Below are positions 23,987 to 32,611 of a DNA stretch of 33,538 bases, piece after piece (the stretch's first letter is position 1; each line of letters starts with the position of its first letter). The notes below the pieces were generated by a model. It ran no database searches. It had not been told where the DNA came from and saw nothing but the letters and a program-made list of their open reading frames with translations. The stretch covers positions 1-33,538 of the forward strand of contig JAFKKV010000054.1 in the NCBI GenBank assembly GCA_017304475.1, given 5' to 3'. The position numbers and the translations under genes are program-made. This stretch comes from Hyphomicrobiales bacterium. GTDB taxonomy: Bacteria; Pseudomonadota; Alphaproteobacteria; Rhizobiales; Phreatobacteraceae.

Positions 23987-25642
23987 ATGGTGCAGGCGAC
24001 ACCGACACCACAGAAGACCATGTCGGGTGGGGAGGTCTTTGCCATCCTGGCCTATTCGGCGACGGCGCTGCTATGCCTCGTCGTCGCCGCCAAGGCGGTC
24101 GACAGCGGCTACGCCTTTCACGCCTCGCTCGGCGTTCTGGCCTGTCTCGCCTCGATCATCGCGATCGGCAACCGCTATCTGGCGCGGCCGGTTTGCGTGC
24201 CCCAGGAGATCGACGGGCGGCCGAACTACAATTTCGGCCCGATCAAGTTCGCCACCGCGGCTTCCGTCTTCTGGGGCATTGCCGGCTTCAGCGTCGGGCT
24301 GCTGATCGCATCGCAACTCGCCTGGCCCTGGCTCAACCTGGATCTGCCCTGGACCAATTTCGGCCGGATGCGGCCGCTGCATACCTCGGCGGTCGTCTTC
24401 GCCTTCGGCGGCAACGTGCTGATCGCGACGTCCTTCTACGTGGTGCAGAAGACCTGCCGGGCCCGGCTCGCCGGCGATCTCGCGCCCTGGTTCGTCGTGC
24501 TCGGCTACAACTTGTTCATCGTCATCGCCGGCACCGGCTATCTGCTCGGCATCACCCAGGGCAAGGAATATGCCGAGCCCGAATGGTATGCCGACCTGTT
24601 CCTGACGGTGGTCTGGGTCACCTATCTCATGGTGTTCCTGGCCACGCTGTGGAAGCGCCGCGAGCCGCATATCTTCGTCGCCAACTGGTTCTATCTCGCC
24701 TTCATCGTGACCATCGCCGTGCTGCATCTCGGCAACAATGCCAGCGTGCCGGTGTCGCTCTATTCGCCCAAGAGCTACATCGTCTGGTCCGGCGTCCAGG
24801 ATGCCATGTTCCAGTGGTGGTATGGCCACAACGCGGTGGGCTTCTTCCTCACCGCCGGCTTCCTGGCCATCATGTATTATTTCATCCCGAAGCGCGCCGA
24901 GCGGCCGATCTATTCCTACCGGCTGTCCATCGTCCATTTCTGGGCGCTGATCTTCCTCTATATCTGGGCAGGCCCCCATCACCTGCACTACACGGCTTTG
25001 CCGGACTGGGCGCAGACGCTCGGCATGACCTTCTCGATCATGCTGTGGATGCCCTCCTGGGGCGGCATGATCAACGGCCTGATGACGCTGTCGGGCGCCT
25101 GGGACAAGCTGCGCACCGACCCGGTCCTGCGCCTGATGGTGGTGTCGCTGGCCTTTTACGGCATGTCGACCTTCGAGGGGCCGATGATGTCGATCAAGGC
25201 GGTCAATTCGCTGTCGCATTACACCGACTGGACCATCGGCCACGTCCATTCCGGCGCTCTCGGCTGGGTCGCCTATGTCTCCTTCGGCGCGATCTATTGC
25301 CTGGTTCCCTGGCTGTGGAACCGCAGGCAGCTCTATTCGCTGCGCCTGGTCGATTGGCACTTCTGGATCTCGACCATCGGCATCGTGCTCTACATCTCCT
25401 CCATGTGGGTCGCCGGCATCATGCAGGGCCTGATGTGGCGCGCCTACACCGCCCTCGGCTTCCTCGAATATTCCTTCATCGAGACGGTCGACGCGATGCA
25501 TCCCTACTACGTGATCCGGGCCATGGGTGGGGCGCTGTTCCTCATCGGCGCGCTGATCATGACCTTCAACCTGATCATGACCGTTCGCCAAGGCGAGGCC
25601 GAAGAGGCCGAGCCGGTGGGCGTCCTGGCCCCGGCCGCGTGA
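23987..25642 (+). CDS. ccoN: CcoN, cbb3 cytochrome c oxidase catalytic subunit
   Basis: A 551-residue, about 14-helix heme-copper oxidase subunit that reduces O2 to water with high affinity. The six metal-binding histidines are visible: His132 (RPLHTSAVV) and His421 for low-spin heme b, His281 (WWYGHNAVG) and His331/His332 (AGPHHLHY) for CuB, and His419 (IGHVHSGALGW) for heme b3. Tyr325, six residues before His331, is at the position of the cross-linked active-site tyrosine of the Pseudomonas enzyme. GGGGAGAGG precedes the ATG at 23987; longer frames to 23894 would start upstream of the predicted transcript. It is the first gene of ccoNOQP and equivalent to fixN. Confidence 0.96.
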   Translation: MVQATPTPQKTMSGGEVFAILAYSATALLCLVVAAKAVDSGYAFHASLGVLACLASIIAIGNRYLARPVCVPQEIDGRPNYNFGPIKFATAASVFWGIAGFSVGLLIASQLAWPWLNLDLPWTNFGRMRPLHTSAVVFAFGGNVLIATSFYVVQKTCRARLAGDLAPWFVVLGYNLFIVIAGTGYLLGITQGKEYAEPEWYADLFLTVVWVTYLMVFLATLWKRREPHIFVANWFYLAFIVTIAVLHLGNNASVPVSLYSPKSYIVWSGVQDAMFQWWYGHNAVGFFLTAGFLAIMYYFIPKRAERPIYSYRLSIVHFWALIFLYIWAGPHHLHYTALPDWAQTLGMTFSIMLWMPSWGGMINGLMTLSGAWDKLRTDPVLRLMVVSLAFYGMSTFEGPMMSIKAVNSLSHYTDWTIGHVHSGALGWVAYVSFGAIYCLVPWLWNRRQLYSLRLVDWHFWISTIGIVLYISSMWVAGIMQGLMWRAYTALGFLEYSFIETVDAMHPYYVIRAMGGALFLIGALIMTFNLIMTVRQGEAEEAEPVGVLAPAA

Positions 25643-25653
25643 GGCGACGCACG

Positions 25654-26391
25654 ATGTCTCTCTGGAACAGACACGCGATCTTCGAGAAGAACTCGATCAT
25701 CCTGACGGTCGGCATTCTCGTCGTCGTCGCCATTGGCGGCCTGGTCGAGATCGCGCCGCTCTTCTATCTCCGCAGCACCATCGAGCGGGTCGAGGGCGTG
25801 CGCCCCTATACGCCGCTCGAGCTCGCCGGGCGCGACATCTATGTCCGCGAGGGCTGCTACAACTGCCACAGCCAGATGATCCGGCCGCTGCGCGACGAGG
25901 TCGAGCGCTACGGACCCTATTCGCTGGCCGCCGAAAGCATGTTCGACAAGCCCTTCCAGTGGGGCTCGAAACGCACCGGGCCGGATCTCGCCCGCGTCGG
26001 CGGCAAATATTCCGACGAGTGGCACGTCGCCCATCTCCGCGAGCCGCGCTCCATCGTGCCGCAATCGATCATGCCGGGTTACGCCTTCCTGGCGACGACC
26101 GACCTGGACATGCGCGCCGCCGAAGGACATCTGGCGGCCAACCGCGCCGGCGGCGTGCCCTATAGCCCGGAGCAGATCGCCAAGGCGCTCGAGGACCTGC
26201 GCACCCAGGTCAATCCCGACAGTCCGAACCTGCAGGCCTTCCAGGCCCGCTATCCCGGCGCGACGGTGCGCAATTTCGGCGGCCGCACCGGCGGAGTGGT
26301 GAGCGAGATGGACGCGCTCGTCGCCTATCTCCAGGTGCTCGGCACCATGGTCGATTTCAAGAGCTACGACGCCAGCGCCAACATCCGCTGA
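25654..26391 (+). CDS. ccoO: CcoO, cbb3 oxidase monoheme cytochrome c subunit
   Basis: A 245-residue membrane-anchored cytochrome c. One N-terminal membrane helix (about 14-38) is followed by a periplasmic domain with a single heme site C68YNCH72 and conserved GCYNCHSQMIRPLRDEV, FQWGSKRTGPDLARVGGKYS and MPGYAFL blocks. It passes electrons from CcoP or soluble cytochrome c to CcoN. It starts 11 bases after ccoN. An alternative frame running continuously through ccoN is a shadow; the real protein begins MSLWNRH. Equivalent to fixO. Confidence 0.95.
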   Translation: MSLWNRHAIFEKNSIILTVGILVVVAIGGLVEIAPLFYLRSTIERVEGVRPYTPLELAGRDIYVREGCYNCHSQMIRPLRDEVERYGPYSLAAESMFDKPFQWGSKRTGPDLARVGGKYSDEWHVAHLREPRSIVPQSIMPGYAFLATTDLDMRAAEGHLAANRAGGVPYSPEQIAKALEDLRTQVNPDSPNLQAFQARYPGATVRNFGGRTGGVVSEMDALVAYLQVLGTMVDFKSYDASANIR

Positions 26392-26408
26392 GCCCTGAAG
26401 GATCGATG

Positions 26409-26561
26409 ATGAGCACCTATTCGTTCCTGGCGATTTTCGCCCAGACCGCCGGCCTCCTGTACTTCGTCGGGATGTTCCTCGGCGTCGTTCTCTACGCGTT
26501 CTGGCCCCGCAACAAGACCCGCTTCGACGCGGCCGCCCACATCCCGCTGCGCGAGGATTGA
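26409..26561 (+). CDS. ccoQ: CcoQ, small cbb3 oxidase subunit
   Basis: A 50-residue single-helix protein reading MSTYSFLAIFAQTAGLLYFV and on to a basic/acidic tail ending REED-like LRED. The hydrophobic helix (about 5-28) followed by WPRNK is typical of CcoQ/FixQ, which stabilises the core complex and CcoP binding. Two ATGs are in tandem (26406 and 26409); AAGGA lies 6 bases before the second, which I prefer. The stop overlaps the ribosome binding region of ccoP, whose ATG is 2 bases later. Confidence 0.88.
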   Translation: MSTYSFLAIFAQTAGLLYFVGMFLGVVLYAFWPRNKTRFDAAAHIPLRED

Positions 26562-26563
26562 TC

Positions 26564-27445
26564 ATGACCGACACGCAACACGGCGATTTCGATCCCGTCA
26601 GCGGCCGCACCACCACCGGCCACGAATGGGACGGGATCAAGGAACTGAACTCGCCGCTGCCGCGCTGGTGGCTCTACATGTTCTATATCAGCATCATCTG
26701 GTCGTTCGCCTATTGGGTCGTCTATCCCGCCTGGCCGCTGATCTCGGGCCATACCAAGGGCCTGTTCGGCTATGCCTCGCGCCAGGATGTGGTTGTCGAG
26801 CTGGAGGCGCTGCGCAAGCTGCGCGCCGAACGCGGAGCCGCGCTCGCCACCACGCCGGTCACCGAGATCACCCGCGATCCTGCCTTGCTGACCTTCGCCC
26901 TGGCGCAGGGCAAGGCCGCTTTCGGCGACAATTGCGCGCCATGCCATGGGTCGTCGGCCACCGGTTCGCGCGGATTTCCCAATCTGCGCGACGATGGCTG
27001 GCTCTGGGGCGGCGGCCCGTCCGACATTCACCAGACCATCAGCTTCGGCATCCGCAACGGCGACGAGCGGTCGCGCCAGGGCCCCATGCCGGCCTTCGGC
27101 GGCGCCAATGGCATGCTGAAGCCGGCCGAGATCGTCGTGCTGGCCAATGTGGTGCGCTCGTTCTCGGGGCTGTCGACGCGTCCGGGCATCGACCTCGCCA
27201 AGGGCCGGGAATTGTTCGCGGCCAATTGCGCGGCCTGCCATGGTGAGGATGCGCGCGGCAATCGCGAGCTCGGCGCGCCCAATCTCGCAAGCCCGCTCTG
27301 GCTCTACGGTTCGGACGAAAAGACCCTGGTCGAGACCATCACCATGGGGCGGGGCGGCGTCATGCCGGGCTGGGCAGGGCGGCTGGACGAGACCACCATC
27401 AAGGCGCTCACCGTCTACGTGCATTCCTTCGGCGGGGGACAATAA
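26564..27445 (+). CDS. ccoP: CcoP, cbb3 oxidase diheme cytochrome c subunit
   Basis: A 293-residue subunit. The cytoplasmic start has GHEWDGIKELNSPLPRWW (residues 19-36), followed by one membrane helix (about 37-58) and two periplasmic cytochrome c domains with heme sites C124APCH128 and C222AACH226. Conserved MPAFGG and a later MPGW supply axial methionines. It accepts electrons from the bc1 complex or soluble cytochromes and passes them to CcoO. GAGGA lies 6 bases before the ATG. It ends the first cco operon and is followed by a strong terminator. Equivalent to fixP. Confidence 0.95.
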   Translation: MTDTQHGDFDPVSGRTTTGHEWDGIKELNSPLPRWWLYMFYISIIWSFAYWVVYPAWPLISGHTKGLFGYASRQDVVVELEALRKLRAERGAALATTPVTEITRDPALLTFALAQGKAAFGDNCAPCHGSSATGSRGFPNLRDDGWLWGGGPSDIHQTISFGIRNGDERSRQGPMPAFGGANGMLKPAEIVVLANVVRSFSGLSTRPGIDLAKGRELFAANCAACHGEDARGNRELGAPNLASPLWLYGSDEKTLVETITMGRGGVMPGWAGRLDETTIKALTVYVHSFGGGQ

Positions 27446-27470
27446 CCGGGCCTGAAGGACGTGCCCGACT

Positions 27471-27517
27471 GGCGCGCGCCCGGGGGGCTTCCCGGGGGCT
27501 AGGGCGCGCGCCTTTTT
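27471..27517 (+). terminator. Rho-independent terminator after ccoP
   Basis: GGCGCGCGCCC (27471-27481) pairs perfectly with GGGCGCGCGCC (27502-27512) around a loop that can itself fold (GGGGGG/CCCGGG), followed at once by TTTTT (27513-27517). This separates ccoNOQP from ccoGHIS, which has its own FNR-type promoter just downstream. Confidence 0.88.
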
Positions 27518-27540
27518 CGGTTTCCGCTGTCGCCGCCGAC

Positions 27541-27554
27541 TTGATGCATATCAA
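27541..27554 (+). promoter_or_regulatory. FNR/FixK box for ccoGHIS
   Basis: TTGATGCATATCAA is a perfect TTGAT-N4-ATCAA palindrome. Its centre at 27547.5 predicts transcription from about 27589, which excludes the ATG at 27578 as a ccoG start on this transcript. Confidence 0.9.
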
Positions 27555-27640
27555 GGCTCGCCTGCCGGCGATCCGCGATGGTGGCGACGTGGCGCCGCTT
27601 CCGGCCCATGCCAACCGGATTCCCCTCGCGGGATGCGCTC

Positions 27641-29101
27641 ATGCCTTCAGTCCAGCCTGCTTCCCCTGTTCCCGCGGCCGATGACGAGGAGCTCTACGAG
27701 GCGCGCCGCGAAATCTATCAGCAGAGCGTCAGGGGCCGGCTGCGCACCACCAAATGGGTGATCCTGTTCGTCTGCCTGGGCATCTATTATTTTCTGCCGT
27801 TCCTGCGCTGGTATCGCGGGCCGAACCTGCCGAACCAGGCGATCCTGGTCGATCTCGCCAATAACCGGTTCTACTTCTTCTTCATCGAGATCTGGCCGCA
27901 GGAAATCTACTATTTCACCGGGCTGCTGGTGCTGGCGGCCCTGGCTTTGTTCCTGATGAACGCCATCGCCGGCAGGCTCTGGTGCGGCTATCTCTGCCCG
28001 CAGACGGTGTGGACCGATCTGTTCATGACCGTCGAGCGCTGGATCGAGGGCGACCGGCGCGAGCGCATGATGCGCGACGCCCAGCCGATGACGGCCGGGC
28101 GATTGGCGCGCAAGGCGCTGAAGCATCTGGTCTGGCTCGTCATCGCCTGGTGGACCGGCGGCGCCTGGGTGCTCTATTTCGCCGATGCGCCGACGCTTGT
28201 GCGCGAACTTGCGACCTTCCAGGCGCCGATGGCGGCCTATGTCTGGATCGCCATTCTGACCACCACGACCTATGCGCTGGCCGGCCTGATGCGCGAACAG
28301 GTCTGTCTCTACATGTGTCCCTGGCCGCGGATCCAGGCGGCGCTGACCGACGAATATGCACTGAACGTCAACTATCGCTACGATCGCGGCGAGCCGCGCA
28401 TGTCGCTCAAGGCGGCGGCGAAGGCCGCGGCCGTGGCGGAGCCGGCCGGCGACTGCATCGACTGCCGGCAATGCGTGGTGGTCTGCCCGACCGGCGTCGA
28501 CATCCGCCAGGGCTCGCAAATGGGCTGCATCCAATGCGGCCTGTGCATCGACGCCTGCAATTCGGTGATGACCAAGGTGCATCGGCCGCAGGGGCTGATC
28601 GCCTATGACAATGACGTCAACATTTCCAGGCGCGCCGCCGGCCAGGACGAGGTCTATCCCGTCATCCGGCCCCGCACGGTGCTCTATGCGGCCCTCATGG
28701 CGCTCGTCGGGCTGGTCATGCTCCATGGCCTGAACCATCGCTCCTTCACCGATGTCTCGGTGCTGCACGACCGCAATCCGCTCTTCGTCAGGCTCTCCGA
28801 CGGGGCGGTGCGCAACGCCTATACGGTCCGCATCCTGAACAAGCGGGCGCAGGCGCGCCTGTTCATCCTGGCGGTCGACGATCTGCCGCTCGCCACGCGG
28901 GTGAGTGCGATCGGCAGCCTGCCGACCGAGGGGTCGTGGCCGCTGCTGGAAGTCGGCCCGGACACGACGCGCGAATATGTCGTGCATGTCACCGCTCCGC
29001 CGGGCGCGGCGCTCGCGCCATCGACCGCGATCAGCTTCCGCATCACCGAACTCGGCACCGGCGACGTCGCCGTCGCCGCGGATCACTTCATCGGTCCCTA
29101 G
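27641..29101 (+). CDS. ccoG: CcoG, membrane ferredoxin-like cbb3 assembly factor
   Basis: A 486-residue inner-membrane protein. Membrane segments lie at about 39-55, 90-110, 163-181 and 197-216, with the NapH-like RLWCGYLCPQTVW (112-124). A cytoplasmic double cluster domain holds C272-x2-C275-x2-C278-x3-C282 and C296-x2-C299-x2-C302-x3-C306, one more membrane segment follows, and the C-terminal third is an Ig-like FixG domain. CcoG is implicated in reducing Cu(II) for delivery to the oxidase. ATGs at 27578 and 27608 are also in frame; the promoter position and family N-terminus (DDEELYEARREIY) favour 27641. It is the first gene of ccoGHIS and equivalent to fixG. Confidence 0.93.
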   Translation: MPSVQPASPVPAADDEELYEARREIYQQSVRGRLRTTKWVILFVCLGIYYFLPFLRWYRGPNLPNQAILVDLANNRFYFFFIEIWPQEIYYFTGLLVLAALALFLMNAIAGRLWCGYLCPQTVWTDLFMTVERWIEGDRRERMMRDAQPMTAGRLARKALKHLVWLVIAWWTGGAWVLYFADAPTLVRELATFQAPMAAYVWIAILTTTTYALAGLMREQVCLYMCPWPRIQAALTDEYALNVNYRYDRGEPRMSLKAAAKAAAVAEPAGDCIDCRQCVVVCPTGVDIRQGSQMGCIQCGLCIDACNSVMTKVHRPQGLIAYDNDVNISRRAAGQDEVYPVIRPRTVLYAALMALVGLVMLHGLNHRSFTDVSVLHDRNPLFVRLSDGAVRNAYTVRILNKRAQARLFILAVDDLPLATRVSAIGSLPTEGSWPLLEVGPDTTREYVVHVTAPPGAALAPSTAISFRITELGTGDVAVAADHFIGP

Positions 29102-29120
29102 CCGGGATGAAAGGCAAGCC

Positions 29121-29639
29121 ATGGCAATGACACGCGATCTCGACGTTGCGAAGCCCGCGGGCCGGCCGCTGACGGGCCGCGCCGTGCTCCTGATGCTGCT
29201 CGGCTTTTTCGGGGTGATCGTGGCGGTCAACGCCGTCATGGCGACCTTTGCCGTCGGCACCATGCCCGGCACCGTCACCGACAACGGCTATCGCGCCAGC
29301 CAGCGCTTCAACGCCGAACTGGAAGCGGCGCGCGTCCGGGCGGCGCAGGGCTGGGCGAGCGACGCCCATGTCGAACGGGCCGCAGGCGGCGCGGCGGCGC
29401 TGCGCCTGGCGCTCCGAACGATCGACGGCCAGCCGGTCGGAGAGCTGGACTTGTCCGCGCTGCTCGTACGGCCGACGGAGCCGGCCGCCGACCGGATCTT
29501 CACCCTGACGGCCGAAGGCGAGGGGCGTTATGCCGGCCTCGCCGAGGCGGTGGTGCCCGGCGCCTTCGATCTCGTCATCGTCGCCCGGCGCGCCGGCACG
29601 CTCGTCTATCGTTCACGCAACCGGATCCAGTTGCCATGA
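29121..29639 (+). CDS. ccoH: CcoH/FixH, cbb3 oxidase assembly protein
   Basis: A 172-residue protein with one N-terminal membrane helix (about 23-45) and a periplasmic domain with the FixH features GTVTDNGYRASQRFNAELEA and late GAFDLVIVARR. CcoH binds the assembling oxidase, chiefly through CcoN and CcoP, and is required for its maturation in Rhodobacter. AAAGG lies 7 bases before the ATG at 29121; the frame is open far upstream inside ccoG but not used. It overlaps ccoI by 4 bases (ATGA), so the two are coupled. Confidence 0.92.
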   Translation: MAMTRDLDVAKPAGRPLTGRAVLLMLLGFFGVIVAVNAVMATFAVGTMPGTVTDNGYRASQRFNAELEAARVRAAQGWASDAHVERAAGGAAALRLALRTIDGQPVGELDLSALLVRPTEPAADRIFTLTAEGEGRYAGLAEAVVPGAFDLVIVARRAGTLVYRSRNRIQLP

Positions 29640-31888
29640 CCGGACTGGCCACCACCGCGCTCGCCTCCACCACGTTTGGCCCGACCATGGTTGGCGCGCC
29701 GCCGGTGCGCGACGATGCCGACCTGTCGCTGTTCGTGCAGCCCCTGGCCGACGGCCTGGCCCGGCTGGACCTTGCCGTCGAGGGCATCACCTGCGCGGCC
29801 TGCATGCCGGTCATCGAAGCCGGATTGCTGCGCGAGCCGGGCATCGTCGCGGCCCGGGTCAACCTGACCAACCGGCGGCTGACGGTCGACTGGCGGGAGG
29901 AGGCCATGGCGCCCGGCCGCATCATCGCGGCTCTCGCCGGCCTCGGCTATCGCGCCTATCCCTTCGACCCCATGCGGCTGGACAGCCAGGACGTCAGGGA
30001 GACCAAGGCACTGCTCCGCTGCCTCGGCGTCGCCGGCTTCGCCATGATGAACATCATGCTGCTGTCGGTCTCGGTCTGGTCCGGCAATGTCAGCGACATC
30101 GCGCCGGAGCAGCGCGATTTCTTCCATTGGCTGTCGGCCTTGATCGCGGTGCCGGCGGTTGCCTATTCCGGCCAGCCCTTTTTCCGTTCGGCGCTGGCGG
30201 CGCTGCGCGGCCGCCGGCTCAACATGGACGTGCCGATCTCGCTCGGTGTGCTGCTCGCCGTCGCCATGTCGCTGGTCGAGACGGCCAACCACGCGCATCA
30301 CGCCTATTTCGACAGCGCCGTGATGCTGCTGTTCTTCCTGCTGATCGGCCGCTATCTCGACGCCCTGATGCGCCGCAAGACCCACGCGGTCGCCGCCAAT
30401 ATCGCCGCGCTGAAGGCCGAGACGGCGATCAGGATCGTTTCGGAAACGCGGCTCCAGGAAGTGCCGATCGGCGCCATCGTCGCCGGCGACCTCGTGCTGG
30501 TGCGCCCGGGCGAGCGGATCTCCGTCGACGGCGTGGTCGTCGACGGTCGTTCCGACATCGACCAGAGCCTGGTGACCGGCGAAACCATGCCGCTGGCGGT
30601 CGGGCCCGGCATGCAGGTCTATGCCGGCACGCTGAACACCAGCGGCGCCTTGCGCATTCGCGTCGCGGCGGCGGCCAGCGGCACGCTGCTCGATGAGGTG
30701 ACCCGTCTCGTCGCCGGCGCCATGCAGTCGCGTTCTGCCTATCTCAGGCTCGCCGATCGCGCCGCCAGGCTCTATTCGCCGGTGGTTCATGTGACAGCGC
30801 TCGCGACCTTCGCAGGCTGGCTGGCGCTCGGCTCCGCCTGGCAGCCGGCGCTGATCACCGCCATTACCGTGCTGATCATCACCTGTCCCTGCGCCCTGGG
30901 GCTGGCCATTCCCGCGGTGCAGATCGTGGCGTCGGGCGTCCTGTTTCGCGCCAATGTCCTGCTGCAGGCGGGCGATGCGCTGGAACGGCTCGCCGAGGTC
31001 GACACGGTCGTCTTCGACAAGACCGGCACGCTGACCTTGCCCGATCCGGCGCTGGCCGAGGCCGAGGGCATCGCCCCCGATCTCCTGGCCTTGGCCGGCA
31101 GACTGGCGCTCGGATCCCAACATCCCCTCGCCAAGGCGCTGGCCAAGGCCTCGGCGGCGGACATGCCGCTCGACGGCATCGTCGAAACCGCCGGGCAGGG
31201 GGTTTCGGCCATGGTCGGCGGCGCCGAGGCCCGGCTCGGCAGTCCGGCCTTCTGCGATGCCGGCAGCCAGGCGGCCGCACTGCTGGCGCGTCATCCCGAC
31301 GCCTCCGTCATCGCCTTCGCCCATGGCGCGCAGCGCCAGGTCTTCGCCATCCGCCAGGCCCTGCGGCCCGACGCGGTCGATGTGGTCGCGGCGCTGCAGG
31401 CGGCCGGTCTGCGCGTGGAGATCCTGTCGGGCGATCGGCCGGACGCGGTCTGGAGCGTCGCCGGCGAACTCGGCATCTGGCGCCATGCCGGCGGCCTCGA
31501 TCCGGCGGCCAAGATCGCGCGCCTCGCGCAGTTGAAGGCGGCGGGCGCCAAGGTCCTGATGGTCGGCGACGGCCTGAACGACGCACCCGCGCTGGCCGCC
31601 GCCCATGTCTCGCTGTCGCCGATCACCGCCGTCCACCTGACCCAGGCGGCCGCCGATGCCGTCTTTCTCGGTGACCGGCTCGCTCCGGTCGCCGCCGCGC
31701 TCACCGTCGCCCGCCGGGCCCGCCGGCTGATGACCCAGAACCTCTGGCTCGCGGTGATCTACAACGCGGTGGCCGTGCCGATCGCGATTGCCGGGCTGGT
31801 CACGCCCCTGATCGCCGCGGTCGCCATGTCGGGCTCGTCCGTGATCGTCACCGCCAATGCGCTGCGCGCCCGGGCAGCGCGTTCCTGA
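29636..31888 (+). CDS. ccoI: CcoI, P1B-type copper ATPase for cbb3 assembly
   Basis: A 750-residue heavy-metal P-type ATPase. An N-terminal metal-binding domain has GITCAACMP (Cys53, Cys56). Membrane helices follow, including the transport motif CPC at 417-419. The phosphorylated DKTGT is at 461-465, the nucleotide-domain HP at 496-497 (SQHPLAKAL) and GDGLNDAP at 644-651. CcoI exports Cu(I) to the periplasmic side for insertion into CuB of CcoN, a slow assembly-specific pump unlike the CopA detoxification pump. The context in ccoGHIS gives the subtype. All catalytic motifs are intact. Equivalent to fixI. Confidence 0.95.
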   Translation: MTGLATTALASTTFGPTMVGAPPVRDDADLSLFVQPLADGLARLDLAVEGITCAACMPVIEAGLLREPGIVAARVNLTNRRLTVDWREEAMAPGRIIAALAGLGYRAYPFDPMRLDSQDVRETKALLRCLGVAGFAMMNIMLLSVSVWSGNVSDIAPEQRDFFHWLSALIAVPAVAYSGQPFFRSALAALRGRRLNMDVPISLGVLLAVAMSLVETANHAHHAYFDSAVMLLFFLLIGRYLDALMRRKTHAVAANIAALKAETAIRIVSETRLQEVPIGAIVAGDLVLVRPGERISVDGVVVDGRSDIDQSLVTGETMPLAVGPGMQVYAGTLNTSGALRIRVAAAASGTLLDEVTRLVAGAMQSRSAYLRLADRAARLYSPVVHVTALATFAGWLALGSAWQPALITAITVLIITCPCALGLAIPAVQIVASGVLFRANVLLQAGDALERLAEVDTVVFDKTGTLTLPDPALAEAEGIAPDLLALAGRLALGSQHPLAKALAKASAADMPLDGIVETAGQGVSAMVGGAEARLGSPAFCDAGSQAAALLARHPDASVIAFAHGAQRQVFAIRQALRPDAVDVVAALQAAGLRVEILSGDRPDAVWSVAGELGIWRHAGGLDPAAKIARLAQLKAAGAKVLMVGDGLNDAPALAAAHVSLSPITAVHLTQAAADAVFLGDRLAPVAAALTVARRARRLMTQNLWLAVIYNAVAVPIAIAGLVTPLIAAVAMSGSSVIVTANALRARAARS

Positions 31889-31902
31889 AGGAGACCCGCG
31901 TC

Positions 31903-32133
31903 ATGGACATCCTGGTTTTTCTCGTGCCGTTGGCGCTGGGGCTCGGCGGGCTCGGCCTCGCCGGCTTTCTCTGGTCGCTCAATGCCGGCCAGTATGACGA
32001 TCTCGACGGGGCGGCCTGGCGCGCCATCATGGACGATGAGCCGGCGGTGCGCGCCCGACCGGTCCCGCCGGCTCAGCCGGCGGCCGGGGCGGTCACCGAT
32101 TTCTCGAAGCCGATGGCGCCGGGCTTGAAATGA
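31903..32133 (+). CDS. ccoS: CcoS, cbb3 oxidase assembly protein
   Basis: A 76-residue single-helix protein. The membrane segment at about 3-25 is followed by the CcoS signature FLWSLNAGQYDDLDGAAW (23-40), then a Pro/Ala-rich tail. It is needed for cofactor insertion into CcoN. AAGGAG lies 9 bases before the ATG. The last 61 bases overlap, on opposite strands, the end of the GNAT-like gene; the tail is longer than the CcoS core and poorly conserved, so this overlap is tolerable. Equivalent to fixS. Confidence 0.92.
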   Translation: MDILVFLVPLALGLGGLGLAGFLWSLNAGQYDDLDGAAWRAIMDDEPAVRARPVPPAQPAAGAVTDFSKPMAPGLK

Positions 32134-32546
32134 TGGCTGATCAGGTCGCGCCCGATGCCGCTCCAGGTCGCGAGCCGGTCCTGAGCGATGCGCGCCTGGC
32201 TGTCGTGGACCACGATGGATGCGCAGTCCTCGTCGCGGGCGAGCTGGTCGACGAAGGCGAACAGCACGTCCGGCGCCGTGCTGGCCGGCAGCTCCGCCTT
32301 CGACAGATAGGAAATTTCCAGCCGGCGGCCGCTGCGTGGATCGGGCGTGATGCGGAACAGGCACGCGGCGTGGGCGTAGCCACGCTGGTCGCTCACCGCG
32401 ACGCAGCCGGAGCGGCGCCGCTTGCCGCGGCCAAGCCCGGCCAGGTGACCGCGCCACGCGCTCGGCTCGATCTCGGGATAGCACAGCCGGACTAGGCCGA
32501 AGACGGCCATGGAATCCTCCGTGCCGATGATGCGGGCATTGAACAT
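32073..32546 (-). CDS. GNAT-like acetyltransferase-fold protein
   Basis: A 157-residue protein (181 if begun at the ATG at 32618, and an intermediate start exists at 32585). The order of elements, an N-terminal helix (SMAVFGLVRLCYPEIEPSAW), antiparallel strands (GCVAVSDQRGYAHAACLFRI, LEISYLSK), a helix (APDVLFAFVDQLARDED) and a late strand with GAIGFEKSV, is compatible with a GNAT fold. The usual acetyl-CoA loop Q/R-x-x-G-x-G/A is not clear, so activity is uncertain. It lies tail to tail with ccoS, overlapping by 61 bases, and head to head with the FNR-type regulator across one FNR box. That box overlaps the longest start, which is why I prefer a downstream one. Confidence 0.65.
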   Translation of the reverse strand: MFNARIIGTEDSMAVFGLVRLCYPEIEPSAWRGHLAGLGRGKRRRSGCVAVSDQRGYAHAACLFRITPDPRSGRRLEISYLSKAELPASTAPDVLFAFVDQLARDEDCASIVVHDSQARIAQDRLATWSGIGRDLISHHFKPGAIGFEKSVTAPAAG

Positions 32547-32611
32547 GGGGGCGCGTGTCTCACCGTCCGGTCTGTCGGAGGCCATGTTGGGGCTGCCATT
32601 CCGCGCTGTCC

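Noticed and set aside
23881..25650. A continuous frame joining the hemN-ccoN gap to ccoO through ccoN.
   Set aside because: Upstream of 25654 it is a frame-shifted shadow of ccoN without oxidase motifs; only the part from 25654 is ccoO.
32130..32495. A 121-codon plus-strand frame opposite the GNAT-like gene.
   Set aside because: No ribosome binding site or domain; composition is antisense-like and the minus-strand frame has fold-like structure.
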